Shown here piece by piece: positions 54,442-63,251 of a stretch of 64,000 nucleotides of DNA; the first letter of the stretch is position 1; each line of letters starts with the position of its first letter. Below the pieces are notes generated by a model. It had not been told where the DNA came from, did no database searches, and saw only the letters and a list, made by a program, of their open reading frames with translations. The stretch covers positions 186,001-250,000 of the forward strand of contig JANZNS010000001.1 in the NCBI GenBank assembly GCA_025153445.1. The letters run 5' to 3'. Both the position numbers and the translations under genes were made by a program. The DNA is from Marinobacter sp. BGYM27 (lineage in GTDB: Bacteria; Pseudomonadota; Gammaproteobacteria; Pseudomonadales; Oleiphilaceae).

Positions 54442-56682
54442 ATGGTAAAGGTTCGTGAAGATTATGCGTTGACCATGGATGGTCAGGTCGATATCGAGGG
54501 TTGGGTTCGCCAGATTCAGGCGCAGACGACGCTTGCCGATGTTGATCAGTTTCGCCGTGCCTGTGAATTAAGCGCCGTTATCGACCTCAAGGCTGTGCGT
54601 GAAGACCGGCTGTGGGCGCCGGGTTCTAGCAGTTTTCAAACCGGCATCGAAATGGCTCAGGTGCTGGCAGAACTTCATCTGGATCAGACCTGCCTGGTCG
54701 CGGCCATACTCTATCGCGCGGTGCGCGAGGAGCGCATTGCATTGACGGATGTCGAGCAGGAATTTGGTGCAGAAGTCGCCAAGCTGATCGACGGCGTGCA
54801 GAACATGGCTGCCATCTCGTCAATTCACCATCCCCTTAAAGGCAATGTACTGGGCCAAAGCCAGGGCCAGCTAGATAACGTCCGAAAAATGCTGGTGACG
54901 ATGATTGATGACGTCCGCGTCGCGCTCATCAAGCTGGCGGAGCGAACCTGTGCGATTCGGGCGGTCAAGAGTGCGCCTCCGGAGAAGCGGATGCGGGTCG
55001 CCCGGGAAGTCTTCGATATCTACGCACCGCTGGCTCACCGGCTGGGTATCGGCCACATCAAGTGGGAACTGGAAGACCTGTCTTTCCGGTACCTGCACGA
55101 GTCAGCGTACAAGAAAATTGCCAAGTTGCTGGATGAAAAGCGGCTGGATCGGGACGACTACGTGAAACGCGTGGTCACAGCGATGAAAACCGAACTCGAC
55201 AAGGCAGGTATCAAGGGCGATATCTCTGGCCGCGCCAAGCACATCTACAGCATCTGGCGGAAAATGCGCCGCAAAGGCATCGATTTCTCGCAGGTCTATG
55301 ACGTGCGGGCATTTCGGATATTGGTGCCTGAATTGCGAGACTGCTACTCAGCGCTCGGGATCGTGCACAGCCTCTGGCGCCATATTCCCAATGAATTTGA
55401 CGATTATATTGCCAGCCCCAAGGAGAACGGATACCAGTCGTTGCATACGGCGGTTATCGGCCCGGAAGGAAAGGTAATGGAAGTGCAGATCCGCACCCAC
55501 GCCATGCATGAAGACGCAGAGCTCGGCGTCTGTGCGCACTGGTTGTACAAAGGTACGGACACAGGCAACAAATCTACCGGGTACGAAGCGAAGATAAACT
55601 GGCTGCGCCAGGTGCTGGAGTGGCAGGAAGATCTGGGCGATCTTTCCGGTCTGGTTGATCAGCTAAAGGCGGATGTCACGCCGGATCGCGTGTACGTATT
55701 CACCCCTGAAGGTCACGTGGTGGATATGCCCCAGGGCGCAACGCCGGTGGATTTTGCCTATCGTGTCCATACCGAGGTCGGGCACGCCTGCCGCGGTGCC
55801 AAAGTGAATGGCCGTATTGTGCCGCTCACTTATCCGCTGAAAACCGGTGATCAGGTGTTTATCCTCACCTCCAACAATCCGGCTCCCAGCCGTGACTGGA
55901 TGAACCCCAGCCTGGGGTATATCCAGACTTCCCGGGCCCGGGCCAAAGTGACCCACTGGTTCAAGGAGCAGAACCGCGACCGCAATGTGATTGACGGCCG
56001 GGCGATTCTTGAAGACGAGTTCAAGCGGTTGTCGATCTATGACATCGATCTGAACGAATTGGCGCGAAAGGTTAATTATCCAATGGCGGACGATATGTTT
56101 GCCGCTATTGGCGCGGGTGATCTTCGGCCTACTCACGTGGCCAATGTTGCCCAGCACCTGCTTGAACCAAAAACGGAACAACTTGACCTGAAGCTGGCTG
56201 CGCCCAGGGCAAAGGAATATGACACTGAATCGGATATCCAGATTCAAGGTGTGGGCAAGCTCAAAACCCAGGTGGCCAAGTGCTGCAAACCGCTACCCGG
56301 CGATCCTATCGGCGGCTATATCACTGTTGGCCGGGGAGTAACCGTGCACCGGCAGGACTGTATCACCTTCCTGCATCTGCGGGAGTACGAGCCCAACCGT
56401 ATCATCGAAGTCAACTGGGGTGGTCGGCAGGAGTCTGTCTATCCGGTTGATATCGAGATTGAAGCCTATGACCGGTCGGGCCTGTTGCGGGATATCACCA
56501 CTGTGCTGGCTTCATCACGATGCAACGTGCTGTCGCTGAATACGATCTCCAATCAGGACGATAACTCGGCCACCATGCGGGTTACCGTTGAGATTTCCAG
56601 CCTTGAACAGTTGGCCAAACTGCTGGCACAGATTCGCAATCTACCCAACATCCTTGAAGTACGCCGTAAACGTGGCAACTGA
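54442..56682 (+). CDS. relA: (p)ppGpp synthetase RelA
   Basis: A 746-residue ribosome-associated stringent-response enzyme. The N-terminal HD-type hydrolase region is degenerate: where SpoT-type proteins have HD-x-x-ED, this one reads AILYRAVREE. Hydrolysis is therefore unlikely. The synthetase domain is intact (SGRAKHIYSIWRKM, YDVRAFRILV, NGYQSLHTAV). A TGS domain (about residues 415-475; VYVFTPEGHVVDMPQGATPVDFAYRVHTEVG), helical and zinc-finger-like regions (CCKPLPGD) and a C-terminal ACT domain follow. The ATG at 54442 gives MVKVREDY, the usual opening. Confidence 0.96.
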   Translation: MVKVREDYALTMDGQVDIEGWVRQIQAQTTLADVDQFRRACELSAVIDLKAVREDRLWAPGSSSFQTGIEMAQVLAELHLDQTCLVAAILYRAVREERIALTDVEQEFGAEVAKLIDGVQNMAAISSIHHPLKGNVLGQSQGQLDNVRKMLVTMIDDVRVALIKLAERTCAIRAVKSAPPEKRMRVAREVFDIYAPLAHRLGIGHIKWELEDLSFRYLHESAYKKIAKLLDEKRLDRDDYVKRVVTAMKTELDKAGIKGDISGRAKHIYSIWRKMRRKGIDFSQVYDVRAFRILVPELRDCYSALGIVHSLWRHIPNEFDDYIASPKENGYQSLHTAVIGPEGKVMEVQIRTHAMHEDAELGVCAHWLYKGTDTGNKSTGYEAKINWLRQVLEWQEDLGDLSGLVDQLKADVTPDRVYVFTPEGHVVDMPQGATPVDFAYRVHTEVGHACRGAKVNGRIVPLTYPLKTGDQVFILTSNNPAPSRDWMNPSLGYIQTSRARAKVTHWFKEQNRDRNVIDGRAILEDEFKRLSIYDIDLNELARKVNYPMADDMFAAIGAGDLRPTHVANVAQHLLEPKTEQLDLKLAAPRAKEYDTESDIQIQGVGKLKTQVAKCCKPLPGDPIGGYITVGRGVTVHRQDCITFLHLREYEPNRIIEVNWGGRQESVYPVDIEIEAYDRSGLLRDITTVLASSRCNVLSLNTISNQDDNSATMRVTVEISSLEQLAKLLAQIRNLPNILEVRRKRGN

Positions 56683-56712
56683 GGTTGCCGCGTCAGGTTG
56701 TATGGAGCCGCT

Positions 56713-57576
56713 ATGTCTGACCGCTACACCATTGAAGACCTGAAAACACTGATGTCCCGGCTGCGGGATCCTGAAACCGGTTGCCCCTGGGATTGTAAGC
56801 AGGACTACCGCAGCATCGTGCCGCATACCCTCGAAGAGGCCCACGAAGTTGCCGACGCCATTGAGCGGGCCGACTACGTGAACCTGAAAGATGAGCTGGG
56901 CGATCTGTTGTTTCAGGTTATTTTCTATGCCCAATTGGGTAATGAGGATGCGCATTTCGACTTCGACGGTATTGTTGATCAGCAGGTGCGCAAGCTTATC
57001 CGTCGACATCCCCATGTTTTCCCTGACGGGACATTGGCAAGCGTCGTCGATCCGGCCAATCGACCTGACGATGCCGAGATCAAGGCCAGCTGGGAGCGGA
57101 TAAAAGCTGAAGAAAGAGCCTCACAGGCGGGCGCAGGGAGCGGCGCAACATCACAAGACGAGAGCCGGTTGGATGGGATCGCCGCTTCGTTACCGGCAAT
57201 GGTGCGTGCTGAAAAACTGCAGCGCCGGGCAGCCAGTCATGGTTTTGACTGGCCCGATATCACGCCGGTATTTGATAAGCTGCATGAAGAAATCGAAGAA
57301 CTTAAAGAAGCCTGGGAACACACCCAATCTCAACCGGACGACCGCGATGCGCTGGAAGATGAATTGGGCGACCTGATGTTTGTCTGCGTCAACCTGGCAC
57401 GTTTCCTGAAAGTTAATCCTGACCAGGCTTTAAGGCGTACCAATAGAAAGTTCGACGCACGATTTCGGGCCATCGAGCGGGTTCTTGCGTCACAAGGTCG
57501 CGATTTTGATGCGCAAAGCCTGTCGGACCTGGATGCAATCTGGCAGTCGGTTAAAGGCGTTGAAAAAACGGACTGA
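56713..57576 (+). CDS. mazG: Nucleoside triphosphate pyrophosphohydrolase MazG
   Basis: A 287-residue tandem MazG protein that hydrolyses NTPs to NMPs and can lower ppGpp effects in E. coli. The first domain has LRDPETGCPWDCKQ, EEAHEVADAIE and DELGDLLFQVIFYAQ. The second has LHEEIEELKEAWE and DELGDLMFVCVNLARF. The linker (about 130-155) is rich in Ala, Gly and Ser. It starts 30 bases after relA, the same pairing as in E. coli. The ATG at 56713 has GGAG upstream. Confidence 0.95.
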   Translation: MSDRYTIEDLKTLMSRLRDPETGCPWDCKQDYRSIVPHTLEEAHEVADAIERADYVNLKDELGDLLFQVIFYAQLGNEDAHFDFDGIVDQQVRKLIRRHPHVFPDGTLASVVDPANRPDDAEIKASWERIKAEERASQAGAGSGATSQDESRLDGIAASLPAMVRAEKLQRRAASHGFDWPDITPVFDKLHEEIEELKEAWEHTQSQPDDRDALEDELGDLMFVCVNLARFLKVNPDQALRRTNRKFDARFRAIERVLASQGRDFDAQSLSDLDAIWQSVKGVEKTD

Positions 57577-57670
57577 CAGCATTGAAACAGCGCGAGAACA
57601 GTTGGTTACGGTAGGTACAATCCGTAACGATTTCACGCAGTAAGGCGATATACGTTAAGCTACACTTTCA

Positions 57671-57832
57671 ATGGAAGGAATAAGATCCGTCAGGATTGCA
57701 AATTCTTTCTTACGTTACGCCAGCACAGTAACTGTTGGCGCAACGCTCGGTTTTGGCAGTGGCTGTCAGCATGCTCAAAAGGCATGGAGCGCAGCGAATA
57801 AAATGCGACAAAGCAAAAAGCGGGAGCGTTGA
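57671..57832 (+). CDS. Possible 53-residue protein upstream of the RHH-like gene
   Basis: A short frame from the ATG at 57671 to the TGA at 57830-57832 ends two bases before the next ATG. It encodes a basic N-terminus, a mildly hydrophobic stretch (STVTVGATLGFGSG) ending at a single cysteine (GSGCQHAQ, a poor lipobox), and a very basic tail (RQSKKRER). The tight spacing to the next gene suggests coupling. There is no strong ribosome site and I know no homologue. It could be a small lipoprotein or membrane peptide, or chance. Confidence 0.3.
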   Translation: MEGIRSVRIANSFLRYASTVTVGATLGFGSGCQHAQKAWSAANKMRQSKKRER

Positions 57833-57834
57833 CC

Positions 57835-58179
57835 ATGAAGATCAAGGATCTGGTGAGATATTGGGATAAGCACGCACGCGGTCGTCTGACTCGTGACGAT
57901 TACGTCGCTGCGTTGTCTGAGCAACACATGGCACGGATGGAAAAACTCGCCGAGCTATATCCCCTTAAGTCGCCGCAAGATCTGATTCGAGACCTGATAT
58001 CGGCCGCACTGGACGATTTGGAAACAAGCTTTCCCTATGTTCAGGGTTCACGGGTTGTAGCGTTTGACGAGGATGGCTTCGAGATTTACGAAGATGCCGG
58101 CTTGACCCCTCGTTTTGTCAGTCTGAGCCAGAAGCATATGCAGGATCTGAAACTGCGCCAGCTCGAGACAGCGGCCTGA
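57835..58179 (+). CDS. Small RHH-like protein (paralogue A)
   Basis: A 114-residue protein. The N-terminal 65 residues (KIKDLVRYWDKHARGRLT then the helix-turn-helix-like stretch MEKLAELYPLKSPQDLIRDLISAALDDLE) match the other small protein encoded at 58444-58677 on the opposite strand. The pattern of a short strand, two helices and a conserved LAELYP turn resembles ribbon-helix-helix proteins. Relatives in Pseudomonas have been annotated, without good evidence, as pilin assembly proteins. A C-terminal acidic extension of about 45 residues is unique to this copy. GGGAG lies eight bases before the ATG. Role unknown. Confidence 0.75.
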   Translation: MKIKDLVRYWDKHARGRLTRDDYVAALSEQHMARMEKLAELYPLKSPQDLIRDLISAALDDLETSFPYVQGSRVVAFDEDGFEIYEDAGLTPRFVSLSQKHMQDLKLRQLETAA

Positions 58180-58401
58180 CGATCCGGTCATGGTAACGTC
58201 GTGCGCGTGTTCGGTAGAACAGGTTAACAAGCGCGCGGCGTAGACCACTATTCTGAATGAGCTGGTTGGCGACCCGCCAGGTGTTGCCGGCCAAAGACCC
58301 CCTGACTCCCCGATTTATTCCGACACCGTCGACGGCCTTTCATTCCCGATTCTTTTCGCGGCAGCCTGCGTTGGGCGGGTGAGTAGCGTGCGGGATACAC
58401 T

Positions 58402-58439
58402 GGAAAGGCCCACCATGCCATCCATTGGGCGGGCCTTCC
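58402..58439. terminator. Hairpin terminator between the two RHH-like genes
   Basis: GGAAAGGCCC pairs with GGGCCTTCC (one bulged base) across a 19-base loop, between the convergent small genes. It lacks a long T run, so termination strength is uncertain. The rest of the 264-base gap holds no gene I can support. Confidence 0.45.
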
Positions 58440-58443
58440 GGAA

Positions 58444-58677
58444 TTATTTCTTTACGGCTTCGAGTTTGCCTTTAAGGGGTGTCTGGCGAGTCAGGTCGTC
58501 CAGAGCGGCTCCGATCATGTCATTGAGAATGTCAGTTTCGCTGCGATCAGGGTAAAGCTCAGCCAGCGCGGCGATGCGGGCAGCGTCTTCCAGCGGAAGC
58601 TTGAGCGAATAGCTCTCGGGACGGTCGGTCTCCTGCTTTTTGTCTTCCCAGTATTTGGGCAAATCAGTTACTTTCAT
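58444..58677 (-). CDS. Small RHH-like protein (paralogue B)
   Basis: A 77-residue protein, paralogous to the one ending at 58179. Shared landmarks are MKVTDLPKYWED at the start and AALAELYPDRSETDILNDMIGAALDDL in the middle. The strand-helix-helix arrangement (SYSLKLPLEDAARIAALAELYP) is a convincing RHH-type pattern. AGGAG lies five bases before the ATG at 58677. It converges with its paralogue and is divergent from ppc. A DNA-binding or protein-interaction role is inference. Confidence 0.75.
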   Translation of the reverse strand: MKVTDLPKYWEDKKQETDRPESYSLKLPLEDAARIAALAELYPDRSETDILNDMIGAALDDLTRQTPLKGKLEAVKK

Positions 58678-58938
58678 AAACACTCCTTAAAATCGCCGCC
58701 AGTGGCAACAGGCATCAGTGAACGGATTCTGAATATCAATAAACACCTTTGGTTATGCAATTTCAATCCTTATTCAGAGTAACCCTGTTTAAATCATAGC
58801 AATGGAGGCTGCAGGGCGCCTGCGATCAAGTCTAATGAGCTTTACCGATGAAGGTCGGGTTTATATCGGCTAACCTGCTGTTATATTAAGATCTGTTTCA
58901 CTACACACCCATTAGCGGGACAAGGACGGGAAGAGTCG

Positions 58939-61581
58939 ATGACAGAGCTGCACCCTGAACTTCGGGACAATGTCAGAATGCTCGGCGAGTTGCTGGGCGA
59001 AAGCATCAGAAAGCATCCAGGCCAGGATTGTTTTGATCTGATAGAGGAAATCCGGGCAGCGGCCAAGGCCGACCGGCGCCAGGAGAGTGGATCCGACCAG
59101 CGGTTGGTCAATCTGCTGTCGCAGTTGACGGAAGATCAGCTGCTTCCCGTTACCCGGGCGTTCAGTCAGTTCCTCAATCTCGCCAACCTTGCAGAGCAGT
59201 ACCATGGTATTCGGCGTAAACAGGGCCACCACGCTGACGTAATGGTCGAATCACTGGGTGATGTTTTCAAGCGACTCAAGGATCAGGGGGTTTCGGCGGA
59301 AGAACTGCACAAACGCGTTACGGAGTTAAGCGTAGAGTTCGTGTTGACGGCACACCCGACTGAGGTCACCCGTCGAACATTGATACTCAAGTACGATGAA
59401 ATATCCAATGCGCTTGGCCAATTGGACCACTCGGATTTGTTGCCAGCCGAACGCAACGAAATCATCAGCCGTTTGCGTCAGTTAGTGACTGAGGCCTGGC
59501 ACACCGATGAAATTCGTCACCAGCGTCCCACCGCAGTTGACGAAGCAAAGTGGGGCTTTGCTGTTATTGAAAACAGTCTGTGGCAGGCGCTTCCCCGCTT
59601 TCTTCGTAGCCTTGATCAGTCCTTGATAGAGGCAACAGGAAAAGGCTTGCCGATTGATGCCACGCCGATGAAGATCGCCTCGTGGATGGGGGGTGACCGG
59701 GACGGTAACCCCAATGTGACCCACGAAGTAACGAGAGAGGTATTCTGGCTGGGACGCTGGATGGCTGCCGATTTGTACCTGCGTGATGTCCAGACATTGC
59801 GCGCCGAGCTTTCCATGTGGGAGGCCAGCGATGAGTTGCTTGAAGAGGCCGGCCATTCACGGGAACCTTACCGCACGGTGCTGGCGAGATTACGCGAAAA
59901 ATTACTGAAAACCCGGGACTGGGCTGAGGCCTGCATTAATGGAGAACCCGCAGACAGCGCCGGGATTCTGTTTGAGAATGCGGATCTGGTTCGCCCCTTG
60001 CAGCTATGTTATGACTCGCTTGTTGCCTCAGGTCTCGAGACCATCGCTGATGGTTTACTGCTTGATACCTTGCGCCGGGTCCATACCTTTGGTCTTCCGC
60101 TTGTGCGGCTGGATATTCGCCAGGAAGCTACACGACATGCTGATGCCGTTGGCGAAATCGTTGATTTCCTGGGATTGGGCGACTATAGCAACTGGACAGA
60201 GAGCGAGCGCCAGGCATTCCTGGTGAAGGAGCTCCAAAGCCGTCGACCACTGATCCCCCGTAATTGGCAGGCATCGGACCCCGTCCGGGAAGTGTTGGAT
60301 ACCTGTGCTGTAGTGGCGGAGCAAACGCCCGAATCACTGGGCTCCTACGTTATTTCGATGGCCAGTCAGCCGTCGGACGTGTTGAGCGTGATCCTGCTGC
60401 TGCAGGAAGCGGGGATGACCAATCCGTTGCGGATAGTGCCGTTGTTTGAAACGCTGGATGACCTTCGCTTGGCACCTGCGACCATGTCCGCACTGTTTCA
60501 GATCGATTGGTATCGCAGCTATTGCAAGGACCGTCAGGAAGTGATGATCGGTTACTCCGATTCTGCCAAGGATGCCGGTCAGATGATGGCGGCCTGGGCA
60601 CAGTACCAGGCGCAGGAAAAGCTCACCGATGTTGCTGGCGAATATGGTGTTCATCTGACCCTGTTTCACGGTCGGGGCGGCACGGTTGGACGCGGCGGTG
60701 GTCCGGCTAACAGAGCGATTTTGTCGCAGCCGCCGGGATCAGTAAACGGCAGTTTCCGGATCACCGAGCAAGGGGAGATGATCCGCTTCAAGTTCGGCTT
60801 GCCACGTCTGGCGGAACAAAGCCTGACGCTCTATGCCACGGCCGTAATAGAAGCTACGCTGGCGCCGCCACCGGGGCCGGAAAAGCAGTGGCGGGAGATG
60901 ATGGACTGGCTGACTGAGCGGTCCTTGAAGGCCTATCGTGAAGTGGTACGCGAGAACCCGGATTTCGTGCCTTATTTCAGGCAGGCAACGCCAGAGCAGG
61001 CGCTTGGCAAGCTGGCGCTGGGCAGTCGCCCGGCTCGGCGCAAAGCGTCCGGAGGCGTTGAAAGTCTGCGAGCCATTCCATGGATCTTCGCCTGGACCCA
61101 GATGCGATTGATGCTGCCCAGCTGGCTGGGAAGCGATGTTGCCCTTAGTGAAGCAGCAAAAGCGGGCCACGAGCCACTACTTCGCGATATGATGGCGCGC
61201 TGGCCATTCTTTAAAACTTACGTCGATATGCTGGAAATGGTGTTGGCCAAGTCCGACCTTCGGATTGCTAACTACTACGAGCAGACATTGGTTGAGCCTG
61301 AATTGAGAGGGTTGGGCGAGGAGTTGCGTCAACGCCTTGGCACCTGTATTGAACAGGTGAAACTGCTAAAGCAGCAGGATGAACTGCTGATTGACGAGCC
61401 GGTGTTTGCGCATTCGCTGAGAGTGCGCAACCCCTATACCGATCCATTGCATTACCTGCAGGCGGAGCTTCTCCGGCGTGATCGCGAAGGTGAGCAGCGC
61501 GGTGAGGTGCCAGAACAGGTCGAGCGTGCGCTTAAGGTCAGCATGGCAGGCATCGCCGCAGGCATGCGCAATACAGGTTGA
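58939..61581 (+). CDS. ppc: Phosphoenolpyruvate carboxylase
   Basis: An 880-residue enzyme that carboxylates PEP to oxaloacetate to refill the TCA cycle. The catalytic histidine lies in FVLTAHPTEVTRRTL (about residue 138). Other active-site motifs are MGGDRDGNPNVT, GYSDSAKDAGQM and the glycine-rich loop FHGRGGTVGRGGGP. The C-terminus ends in the conserved AGMRNTG. The length is typical. It is transcribed alone; TATATT at 58880-58885 is a possible -10. The 260 bases before it, shared with the divergent RHH-like gene, hold no other gene. Confidence 0.97.
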   Translation: MTELHPELRDNVRMLGELLGESIRKHPGQDCFDLIEEIRAAAKADRRQESGSDQRLVNLLSQLTEDQLLPVTRAFSQFLNLANLAEQYHGIRRKQGHHADVMVESLGDVFKRLKDQGVSAEELHKRVTELSVEFVLTAHPTEVTRRTLILKYDEISNALGQLDHSDLLPAERNEIISRLRQLVTEAWHTDEIRHQRPTAVDEAKWGFAVIENSLWQALPRFLRSLDQSLIEATGKGLPIDATPMKIASWMGGDRDGNPNVTHEVTREVFWLGRWMAADLYLRDVQTLRAELSMWEASDELLEEAGHSREPYRTVLARLREKLLKTRDWAEACINGEPADSAGILFENADLVRPLQLCYDSLVASGLETIADGLLLDTLRRVHTFGLPLVRLDIRQEATRHADAVGEIVDFLGLGDYSNWTESERQAFLVKELQSRRPLIPRNWQASDPVREVLDTCAVVAEQTPESLGSYVISMASQPSDVLSVILLLQEAGMTNPLRIVPLFETLDDLRLAPATMSALFQIDWYRSYCKDRQEVMIGYSDSAKDAGQMMAAWAQYQAQEKLTDVAGEYGVHLTLFHGRGGTVGRGGGPANRAILSQPPGSVNGSFRITEQGEMIRFKFGLPRLAEQSLTLYATAVIEATLAPPPGPEKQWREMMDWLTERSLKAYREVVRENPDFVPYFRQATPEQALGKLALGSRPARRKASGGVESLRAIPWIFAWTQMRLMLPSWLGSDVALSEAAKAGHEPLLRDMMARWPFFKTYVDMLEMVLAKSDLRIANYYEQTLVEPELRGLGEELRQRLGTCIEQVKLLKQQDELLIDEPVFAHSLRVRNPYTDPLHYLQAELLRRDREGEQRGEVPEQVERALKVSMAGIAAGMRNTG

Positions 61582-61652
61582 TTTGCTGGGGCATGACGGT
61601 TGCGAAAGGCGACCGTCAGCCGAACGAATAATGTTTGATTGAGGTAGCGTGA

Positions 61653-63029
61653 GTGGCGGTGTCAGCCAGGCTGGAAGTGTTTCTGAATCGCAAGGGTATT
61701 GTGTACGACACCTTGCCCCACGACGAAGTGCAAACCTTTGATGTTGCGGTGTCCGGCGCGGGCGTATCGCAGGATGAAGTGGTTCGCGCGACCCTGTTGA
61801 TTGATTTGCAGGGCGTTGTGATGGCGGTTCACGGCTTTCATACCGCGATTGATGTTGATGCCGTTGCGGACCTGACCGGTCGAAGAATGCAGTTGCTGAC
61901 AGCCCGTCAGGCCGATCGCCTGTTTGCTGATTGCGAAGCCGGCTTTCATCCACCGATTGGCGGGGCCTATGACGTACCGGTGATTGTCGATACACCGGTG
62001 TTAAAGTTCAGCCAGGCCTATATGGCGTCAGGTGCCAGCAACTGTCTGATCCGGATGGATGATCGCGCATTGCGACTGGCGCTGGCGGGAGCCAAGTCAG
62101 GCAAGATCGGCATTATCGATCAGGCTCAGGATATCAGCCCGGTCAACGCCGAGGGCATTACCCTCGAAGAAGTCGCTCAACGCCTGCAGAAACTGAATCG
62201 TTTGCCGCCAATGCCAGCCCTGGCATTGCGCATATTGCGCCTCACTGCTCATCCTGAGGCCACCGCCAAAGAGTTGGCAGACCTCATTGAGTATGATCCG
62301 AGCCTGACCGCACAGGTCATGCGCTATGCCCGATCGGCGCTGTTTAACTATCCCGGTCAAATCAACTCGGTTCAGGAGGCTGTGAGCCGTGTACTGGGAT
62401 TTGACCGGGTTGCACACGTTGCCATGGGGATTGCCTCCGTCCGGGCGTTTGATGTGCCCAGGCAAGGTGCATTGGGTATGGATGCGTTCTGGCGGCATTC
62501 GCTATATTGCGCATTTCTTTGTCAGCAGATGGCGATAAAATCGAAAGCTGACAAAGGGCTCGCCTACCTGTGCGGTTTGCTGCACAACTTTGGCTTACTC
62601 TTGATCGGCCATCTGTTTCCGTCGGAATTTGAGCAGCTCAACCGGTTACGGGAAGCTAACCCGGAGCAGAGTATGCGAACGCTTGAGTTGCAGGTGTTTG
62701 GCGCTGGGCAGGAATACCTCTCCGTCGGCCATGGCGCGATCGGGGGGATTCTGCACCGGTTATGGCAACTACCGGACGCCGTGGTGAAGGCGGCAGGCGT
62801 GCATCAGAGTGCCCAATATGAGGGCGATGAAGCCACTTATGTTCATATGGTGCAGCTGGCAAACGAATTGTTGAAGGAAAAAGGGATTGGAGACGAATTC
62901 AATCCGGCGGATTCAGCGCCGCTGCTGGAAACCCTGGGGTACACCCAGTCTGACGCGGATTCCTTTATTGCATCGGTGGATGCGGTGGCGGATGATCTAG
63001 ACGCCTTGGCGCGCTCATTGTCTGCCTGA
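61653..63029 (+). CDS. YbaK-like deacylase domain fused to HDOD domain
   Basis: A 458-residue two-domain protein. Residues about 5-150 resemble YbaK/ProX-type aminoacyl-tRNA deacylases (DTLPHDEVQTFDVAVSG, CEAGFHPPIGGAYDVPVIVD). Residues about 170-380 are an HDOD domain (LNRLPPMPALALRILRLTAHPEATAKELADLIEYDPSLTAQVMRYARSALF). Where YbaK has its essential lysine (VYKTLLV), this protein reads VVRATLL, so catalysis is doubtful. Proteins of this architecture are known in gammaproteobacteria but lack an assigned function. The start is a GTG at 61653 behind GAGGT. It lies between ppc and adk. Confidence 0.8.
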   Translation: MAVSARLEVFLNRKGIVYDTLPHDEVQTFDVAVSGAGVSQDEVVRATLLIDLQGVVMAVHGFHTAIDVDAVADLTGRRMQLLTARQADRLFADCEAGFHPPIGGAYDVPVIVDTPVLKFSQAYMASGASNCLIRMDDRALRLALAGAKSGKIGIIDQAQDISPVNAEGITLEEVAQRLQKLNRLPPMPALALRILRLTAHPEATAKELADLIEYDPSLTAQVMRYARSALFNYPGQINSVQEAVSRVLGFDRVAHVAMGIASVRAFDVPRQGALGMDAFWRHSLYCAFLCQQMAIKSKADKGLAYLCGLLHNFGLLLIGHLFPSEFEQLNRLREANPEQSMRTLELQVFGAGQEYLSVGHGAIGGILHRLWQLPDAVVKAAGVHQSAQYEGDEATYVHMVQLANELLKEKGIGDEFNPADSAPLLETLGYTQSDADSFIASVDAVADDLDALARSLSA

Positions 63030-63109
63030 CAGGCCGGCTGAAGCCATCAACGGGCGTGGTCAGAGATTCCTTAGATCAACCCGCCCTTTCTTAGGGCGTC
63101 ACGACTTCG

Positions 63110-63226
63110 TATAATGCCCGATCATTTTGCCGCGTGAGCGGCGCGCAGCGCGCAGAACAGATCCCTCAGGCGACGCGACACACAATCTGCAGAGTCATAA
63201 ACGGTGTTTTTCAGGCCTCCACCGTT
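63110..63226 (+). promoter_or_regulatory. adk promoter -10 and structured leader
   Basis: The 330-base gap before adk has a perfect TATAAT at 63110-63115 without a good -35. The implied leader is about 240 bases long. It contains a GCGCGC-A-GCGCGC palindrome near 63140 and a hairpin AACGGTG/CACCGTT at 63200-63226. No gene is visible in it. Confidence 0.35.
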
Positions 63227-63251
63227 CGTTTAGATGACCAACAAATAATAA

